Below are positions 57,519-64,000 of a stretch of DNA of 64,000 nucleotides, in pieces (the stretch's first letter is position 1; each line of letters starts with the position of its first letter). Both the position numbers and the translations under genes were made by a program. Origin of the DNA: Raphanus sativus (lineage: Eukaryota > Streptophyta > Magnoliopsida > Brassicales > Brassicaceae); assembly GCF_000801105.2 (NCBI RefSeq), contig NC_079516.1, positions 6,572,001 to 6,636,000 on the forward strand, given 5' to 3'. The notes beneath the pieces were generated by a model. The model saw nothing but the letters and a program-made list of their open reading frames with translations, was not told the DNA's origin and ran no database searches.

Positions 57519-59463
57519 ATGTCTATTCAAATCTCATTTACAATCCTATCTCTCGCGATCCTCTCGGTCTTACTAGCTTCCTGCGGCGTCACGGCGAAGG
57601 TGGTTGATCAGAACCTAGCGGAATGGAAGATGTTCGAGCGGTGGCTTGTGGAGAACCACAAGAACTACAACGGTCTAGGAGATGAGAAGGATAAGCGGTT
57701 CCAGATCTTCATGGACAACGCGAGGTTCGTGCAAGAGCACAACTCTGCCCCGAACCAGAGCTACCAACTCGGGTTGACCCGGTTCGCTGATCTGACCAAC
57801 GAAGAGTTTCGAGCCGTTTACTTGAGGAAGAAGATGGAGAGGAGGACTAGGGTTCCGGTGGAGTCAGAGAGGTATCTACACAAGGTTGGAGATAGCTTGC
57901 CTGATGAAGTTGACTGGAGAGCCAAAGGTGCCGTTGTTCCCGTCAGAGATCAAGGAGAATGTGGTATGATATGAGAATGTGGTCCGGACCGGATCTGGAA
58001 TTTTGGTAGAGTTAGACAACCAATTGGGTTCATTCAGATTTAGAATTTTCGAATTTATAAATTTTACCCCCGTTCAGATATTATAAAAGTTCAGCTTGGG
58101 TTATAAATATTATTTTAAGAATTCAATAAAAAGGGATTTTTTTTAATAATTGTGAAGTTTTTCCTATGTACATAATAATCTCAAAAAAAAAATTGGGAAC
58201 TAAAACCAATAGAGCATGTGGTAGTTGCGTTTAACGTTTCGGGCTGATAGTGAAAATAATGATTTATTTATTGGCAAATAAATAGGAAGTAGTTGGGCGT
58301 TTTCGACGACTGGAGCGATTGAAGGAATGCACCAGATCAAGACAGGGGAGTTAGTACCTCTGTCGGCGCAAGAACTTATTGATTGTGACAAAAATTACAA
58401 TGAGGGATGTGGTGGTGGTCTCATGGACGCGGCTTTTATCTTCATTATTGACAATGGTGGTCTTGACACAGAGGAAGATTACCCTTACACGGCCACTGAT
58501 ACTAACAGATGCAATTCCGACAAGGTACAAAAACCGTTAAATCATGTTTTATTATTTTTTATTTTTGTGAATGAAGGTCCGTATATTCCTTAGGGTGAAG
58601 CAATTAGTGGCTCATGGGTTATGCTCTATTTTGTTCATGCAGAAGAACACTCACGTTGTTACAATCGATGGTTATGAGGATGTTCCTTGGAACGACGAGA
58701 AGTCTTTGAAGAAAGCTGTTGCTCATCAACCTGTTAGTGTTGCAATTGAAGCCGGTGGACGAGAATTCCAGCTTTACAAATCAGTAATCTACTTAAAAAC
58801 AAAAATATCTTCATTTATGATTTATTTTCTTTGGCATTACCAGTTTCATTAAATGTTATGTTCGTTTCTTCAGGGTGTGTTCACAGGAGCATGCGGAACA
58901 GCGTTGGACCATGCTGCGCTAGCTGTGGGATACGGAACCTCATCAGAAGGTCAAGACTACTGGATCATCCGCGACTCAGTGGGATCGAACTGGGGAGAGA
59001 GCGGATACATTAAGCTTCAACGTAACGTCAATGATTCGGCAGGGAAATGTGGTGTGGCGATGTTGGCTTCTTACCCTACCAGATCTGTTGTTTGTGACAA
59101 GTCTTACAGTTGTCCAGACAAGTCCACTTGTTGTTGTGTCAGTGAGAACAAAGGAAAATGTGATAGCTGGGGATGTTGTCCGTTTGAGTCAGCCATTTGC
59201 TGTGAGAACGGCTCTAGCTGCTGCCCTCAGTTATACCCTGTCTGTGCGAAGGATGGTACTTGTAGAATGGTTAGTTTATTCTTCTTCTCTCTTATGGCTT
59301 AAAGAGTTTAAAACATTTTATGTTTTTGTTTGTTACTTTTGACTGATTTAATTTATGAAATTTTGGACAGAAGGCAAACAGTCCGTTAAGTGTAAAAGCT
59401 TTAACCCGAAGCCCAGCGACTGCGACCAGTAAGGCTAGTAACGTGCTTGTGAGCAGCGCTTGA
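57519..59463 (+). CDS. Granulin-type papain-like cysteine protease, catalytic residues lost
   Basis: Five exons (57519-57963, 58286-58524, 58643-58783, 58874-59269, 59371-59463; GT-AG) give 437 aa. Domains: signal peptide (1-26), I29 prodomain (about 38-97), mature C1A protease domain (about 124-343), C-terminal granulin domain with 14 Cys (349-405) and a short tail. This fits AT3G19390, a granulin-repeat protease of the RD21 type that acts in vacuole/ER bodies or is secreted. The striking point is the active site. The catalytic Cys is Ser (CGSSWAFS, residue 151, codon AGT). The catalytic Asn is Asp and the next-but-one Trp is Val ([11 protein letters not shown], residues 309 and 311). His288 ([11 protein letters not shown]) and the oxyanion Gln are kept. 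No frameshift or stop occurs, so it looks like an expressed pseudoprotease or a very recently dying gene. Intron 1 carries transposon-like GGACCGGATCTGG sequence. Confidence 0.9.
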
Positions 59464-60057
59464 GGAGAGACAAACGAATAAAGTAACTGTTTAGTGTGTT
59501 GAGCTTTGTAGTCCAAGTGTCCTAGATCAAGTCTTTTGTTTTTGGAAACTTGAAGATTGGATCATAGTTTGATTTAATATTCAAATGTTATCTTGGATTT
59601 GATTTGATTCATCTTCCTCGAGTAATAAGATTTGACAGCCTTTTAACATAAGGCTCACAAGCTTCTGTTTATTTTGATAATTAGTTAATCTGAACCTATC
59701 CGCTGCTTATGTTGTGCGAAAGATAAATGAGAACTAAAACGCTTCCCTCATGGGTCATGGCTAAGACAAAGCAGAGTTTGATAAAGAATAAACCCTTGAA
59801 TCTACATGCCTTACCTTAAAATGAACGATGATACCATGATTCTAGATGTTCCTAGTCTTTGAAGAAAGCTATATTACTCATCAAAAATGTTAATTAGTGT
59901 TTTCATTGAAATGTATAGCCCAAGTCTTGAATCCTTACAACACTGGTAGTAGTCTCTAGCTACACTGTCAGTAATAAAACCTTTGATTCTTTTTTCATTT
60001 GATCTTGGTTTTCTTGAAACCGAATTTTATGTTCTATATTTACAAGAATAATATTAT
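59464..60057. other. 3' flank of the protease gene
   Basis: Contains the 3' untranslated region, and at about 59730-59810 the stretch that resembles the flank of the truncated copy. No gene. Confidence 0.5.
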
Positions 60058-60243
60058 ATTCCCTCATTTTTTAAAGATGGATTTTTGTGATGTTTTTATA
60101 CACTATTTCTAAGTTCATAATTTTTAAGTATGAATTTTTTTATTATGTGAAACCAATGATAAAACAATAATTTAATCAATTTCGAGGATTAGTAATTTTT
60201 ATGAAATATTTTTTTAAAAAATATTTAAGAAACGGCCAGAATA
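60058..60243. mobile_element. Possible degenerate Stowaway-like MITE
   Basis: TATTCCCTCATTTTTTAAAG at left and CTTAAAT.. / TTTAAGAAACGGCCAGAATA at right are loosely inverted, AT-rich between. Weak evidence only. Confidence 0.3.
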
Positions 60244-60332
60244 TAAAATTTGTTAGTTAAATTTTTTTTCTGTTAGTTTGATGTTGAAACGGAAAAATTG
60301 ATGAGAAAAAAAAATGAAAATAAAGTCGAGAG

Positions 60333-60400
60333 ATCACGTGCCACGTTCAGTCCACCATCAAAACGAGTGATTAAATTTACTGTTGACCGCAACTCTCACG
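60333..60400. promoter_or_regulatory. G-box cluster upstream of PTEN2A
   Basis: CACGTG cores occur at ATCACGTGCCACG (about 60334) and CTCACGTGAATT (about 60397), in the likely promoter or leader of PTEN2A. Such sites bind bZIP and bHLH factors. Function here is not shown. Confidence 0.4.
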
Positions 60401-60976
60401 TGAATTTGATCTCCGATCCGATCCCCAATCGAATATCTGAAATCCTCGCTCGAGCCCTAGCCCCCCCGTCGAATCTCTCTACTCGTTCGTTCCACCGAGC
60501 TTTCTTCCTTTGGATCTAATTCTCGATCTATGAGGCCTTTCCCCTAGCTCTTATCCTTTCAATCTCTTCAATTTGGTTATGCCTCTGTGATTTCTTGTGA
60601 TCTCATTTCGAACGCTTCACATTCGATCTCTATGGTTTTAGGGCTCTAGCATTTGCCTTTCTGCTTATTGATGAGTTTCATGTAGTGGTGATCATCGCCC
60701 ATTGATCAACTCGTCAAATATGCATCTTCTTGGGAGTAGTAGGCATATTACAATGGTCTTGTTTAACGGCTTAGAACAAGGATGTGATGATATTTATAAC
60801 AATCTGCCAAGTCACGTTTTTTTTTGTTGCTTCTTGTTTACATTTTAGCTTGATTTTGATGTTGAAGTTTCTATGATTGTGTTTTAATGTATTGTTTTTG
60901 AATATGATGCCTGCAGAAAAAAGGACTTGCAACATTGATAAAATTCACATTTTGGATTCGGAGTTAGAAACAAACC

Positions 60977-63900
60977 ATGTCGTCTGATTCACCTGCTACT
61001 ACTGGAACACCAGATGCTCCTCCTCCTCCTCCTCCTGCTGCTGCTGTACAAGCTGGAACAACAGATGATTCACCTAAAGGAGTAGCTTCAAAGCTATCCG
61101 CCTCTGGGATCTCAACATGGGCCAAAAGCTTGAAAGTTCCTCAGCCTTTCTCTTCCGCAAGAACTGATTCTGATGACGTCGACAACGCTGAAAAGTCCGC
61201 CTTTGCTAAATTCACTAGTGGGTTAGGGCTTCGTTTGTCTCCGAAGTCTCCTCAACCAGATGAGACCAACGAAGGAACTTCGTCTGCGGAAGCGCAAACC
61301 AGTTTTATTGGGACGATTACGAAAGGTTTGGTGGATACATCGAAGAATGCTGTCAAGGCAGTACAGGTTAAGGCTCGCCATGCTGTGTCCCAGAACAAAA
61401 GAAGATACCAGGTGCAACTCTGACTTACACAATTACTTCCTTGCTAGCTTTCTTTATTTGTCTGAAATTAAATGTTTATTTTTTTGCTCGGCTTGTGGTT
61501 CAGGAAGGAGGGTTTGATTTGGATCTGACGTACATAACAGAGAACATTATTGCAATGGGGTTTCCTGCTGGTGATATGAGTTCTGGCTTTTTTGGATATG
61601 TCGAGGTTAGTCAATTACTAAGCTTGTAATCCTTACCCCTGGATCTGCTCTATTTTTGTTTTACGTTTAAAGTGGCCAATGAATTTTTCTAAACATTCAT
61701 GCAGGGTTTCTACCGCAACCATATGGAAGAAGTTATCGACTTTCTTGAAACTCAACACAAGGTACTGCTAGTTTTTTTGTTAGCAAAGCTTGGTTTGCAT
61801 TTTCGATGTTCATATTTCAGTAATAGCTAATGTGTCTCTAAAGTATTTATAAGTGTGTTAGTTACTTTGGTTTCTTATGATTTCTTTCTTTTTGTAGGGA
61901 AAATACAAGGTTTACAATCTTTGTTCAGAGAGGTTGTATGATGTATCGCTATTTGAAGGGAAGGTATGTAATAGCCAATTCATATTTCTTCCTATTTTTC
62001 CTTGCATTTGACCAACGTATGATTTCCTTGCGTATTATGTGCCTTAGTCAAAATTAAGGAAACTTGTTCCATAGACCACTGCACTACGTCTAGTTACTGG
62101 AACTCGGAGTTACTTATAGAATAGTTAGATATAAACAATGGTTCTGTACAATATTGTGATAGTTTACTCATTTTTTTTAAACCTGAAATGTTGGACGTAT
62201 ATGTAAAAAAGCCTCCTGCATTGAAGTTGTTCAATTGTCCGTTCCAAATGCTTTCTGTTTCTAAGGCTGATAGCTGTATTCACATTATGCAGGCACAATT
62301 GTAAACTAGTTTCCCTCCTTTTGTAGTTTAGTGTCCCTAAACATCCTTTTTCCACTAATAATTCTTGCGTCCAGGTGGCCAGTTTCCCATTTGACGATCA
62401 TAATTGCCCACCGATCCATTTGATTACCTCATTTTGCCAAAGTGCATACTCGTGGTTAAAGGAGGACATAGAGAATGTTGTGGCTGTTCATTGTAAGGCG
62501 GGAATGGCGAGGACAGGGCTTATGATATGTAGTCTTCTGCTGTATCTGAAGGTAAATCATTATCATAACATTGTATAAACCTTAGTCAAACACATGGAAC
62601 TAATCATGTTTCTTTTTCTTGTTTAGTTTTTTCCGACTGCCGAAGAGTGTATGGACTTCTACAATCAGAAACGATGTGTGGATGCAAAAGGGCTTGTGCT
62701 ACCTAGCCAAATTGTAAGTCTAGTTTTGCAAATTTTATAACTAAATCGCTCATAGAAACGTTCTTCGCTCTTCTGCTTACTATTGAGTCTACTTAATTAT
62801 TATTTGTAGAGATATGTTAAATACTTTGAACGCATTTTAACCTACTTCAACGGGGAAAATCAACCAGGCCGCAAGTAAGCTGATTTATCGTATACTTCAA
62901 TGCTGCATACAGTTCTGTATTGTCATGGTAAAATTTCTTTTATTTAGGTGTATGGTTAGGGGATTCCGGCTCCATAGGTGTCCCTATTGGATTAGGCCAT
63001 CCATCACCATTTCAGATCACAATGGTGAGTTGGTCGATCATTGTTTCGTGACAACTGGTATTATGCTGAGCTGATATCTTCTTGTAACTTATATGCAGGG
63101 GTTCTCTTTACCACGAAAAAGCATCCTCGAACCAAGGATTTATCGGTAGGCCACTGTCTATTGCTATCAAGTTTTCTGTTAAAGCCTTTGTGAATTTGCA
63201 TTGTATGGTTAAGTGAAACCTTCATTTGCTTTTGCAGCCTGAAGACTTTTGGTTCAGTGCCCCAAAGAAAGGGGTTATGGTCTTTGCCCTACCTGGAGAG
63301 CCAGGTCTAACAGAGTTAGCTGGGGACTTTAAAATCCATTTTCACGCCAATCAAGGAGATTTTTACTGGTTGGGAAGCTAATTCCTCGTTATCCACAAAT
63401 CCATTACCAAATACAGCTTTTTGCTTTTCTGCTTGTCTCACGGACTAGCTTTTCTGTTTTTTTTTTAATTTGTTCTCAGCTGGATGAACACAACAATGAT
63501 GGAAAACAGAGTGATTCTGAAAACCAGTGAGCTCGATGGTTTTGATAAGGTAATAATATTACTCAGCTTGACTTTGTGTGTTTGGTCCTATCCATCAATT
63601 CCTCGGTTTGAAATGGTAACATACCTTTTGTGTGTGGCCTTTGTACTAATACAGAGGAAGCTACCTTCGCCTGGATTTATGGTGGAAGTTGTTCTTGCTG
63701 ATATTGACACAACAATCCCTGCAAACCCTAGCTCTGAACCAGCATCAAAGGCACAGGAAGAATCTTCAGCAGCTAATTCTTCTCCTGCAGAGGGTGTCAC
63801 ACCGGTTCCTGAACCTAATAAAGAAACAGAGAACCCTGATAAGGACGATGTGTTCTCTGATAATGAAACAGAGTCAACGGGCCCGACCAAAACCACACCA

Positions 63901-64000
63901 TCAGCTTCTTCTCAAACCACAGAAGCCAAACATAGCGCAGATGAAACTTCTGCTCTAGCTCGTGCGACCGAGAAAGTGTCTATATCTGGAAACAAGGGAC
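60977..64000 (+). CDS. PTEN2A: PTEN2-type phosphoinositide/protein phosphatase (partial, runs off the window)
   Basis: This gene encodes a plant PTEN2-class phosphatase (AT3G19420 type) that removes the 3-phosphate of phosphoinositides and dephosphorylates phosphotyrosine. Twelve exons are visible: 60977-61411, 61504-61605, 61705-61761, 61898-61963, 62375-62551, 62627-62713, 62810-62874, 62948-63024, 63099-63145, 63238-63368, 63480-63549 and 63655 onward, with the stop beyond 64000. The N-terminus is long with a Pro run (PDAPPPPPPAAA), as in PTEN2. The P-loop is HCKAGMARTG (Cys260, Arg266) and the general acid is in FDDHNCPP (Asp228). A C2 domain follows (MVRGFRLHRCPYWIRPSITI, then DFWFSAPKKGVMVFALPGE). 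The last visible exon starts a Ser/Pro/Glu-rich tail. A leader intron probably ends at CCTGCAG near 60917. Confidence 0.94.

Noticed and set aside
60298..60519. 73-aa gene upstream of PTEN2A
   Set aside because: It lies in the likely promoter/leader of PTEN2A, has no recognisable domain, and its frame runs through leader-type sequence with G-boxes.

Overview
The window is nuclear DNA from a flowering plant, almost certainly a Brassica-type crucifer (Brassicaceae). The genes have plant introns, the spacers are AT-rich, and five genes lie in the order of Arabidopsis thaliana chromosome 3 from about AT3G19290 to AT3G19420: ABF4, MPC, C3H39 (a CCCH zinc-finger gene), PUB25, granulin-type cysteine proteases, PTEN2A. 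Synteny and family names come from memory of Arabidopsis gene order and proteins; no search was run. Several Arabidopsis genes of this interval are absent, and one (a PLC-like phosphodiesterase) survives only as a frameshifted relic in its expected place. This is the pattern of gene loss after Brassica genome triplication.

Layout. 1-26 kb is mostly transposon-rich and lies outside the syntenic run. It holds an intact two-exon UGT78D-type flavonoid glycosyltransferase (minus strand, 3.4-5.7 kb). It also holds a roughly 4 kb Helitron with an RPA1-like gene broken in three ways (11.5-15.5 kb), two 5'-truncated LINEs with visible target-site duplications, several MITEs, and two inverted diverged copies of one repeat. 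A 100-bp run of Ns (17135-17234) marks an assembly gap. 26-39 kb is the conserved gene block: ABF4 (ABA-response bZIP factor), the PLC-like relic with a retroposon next to it, MPC (a stand-alone PABC/MLLE domain) preceded by a large tandem-repeat array, a triple-CCCH zinc-finger gene, and the single-exon U-box E3 ligase PUB25. 39-54 kb is another transposon-rich spacer with an Emigrant-like MITE, two predicted Helitrons, tandem duplications and a segmental duplication. 54-60 kb holds a tandem pair of papain-like protease genes: the first keeps only signal peptide and prodomain, the second is full length but has lost the catalytic cysteine and asparagine. 61-64 kb is the 5' part of PTEN2A, running off the window.

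How the genes fit together. This is a eukaryotic block and the genes do not form an operon. ABF4 and PUB25 belong to ABA/cold/immune signalling, PTEN2A to phosphoinositide signalling, UGT78D to flavonol or anthocyanin glycosylation, and MPC to poly(A)-binding-protein partner recruitment. The points most worth a second look are the protease pair (dead enzyme plus prodomain-only neighbour), the repeat array next to MPC (imprinted in Arabidopsis), and the RPA-carrying Helitron.
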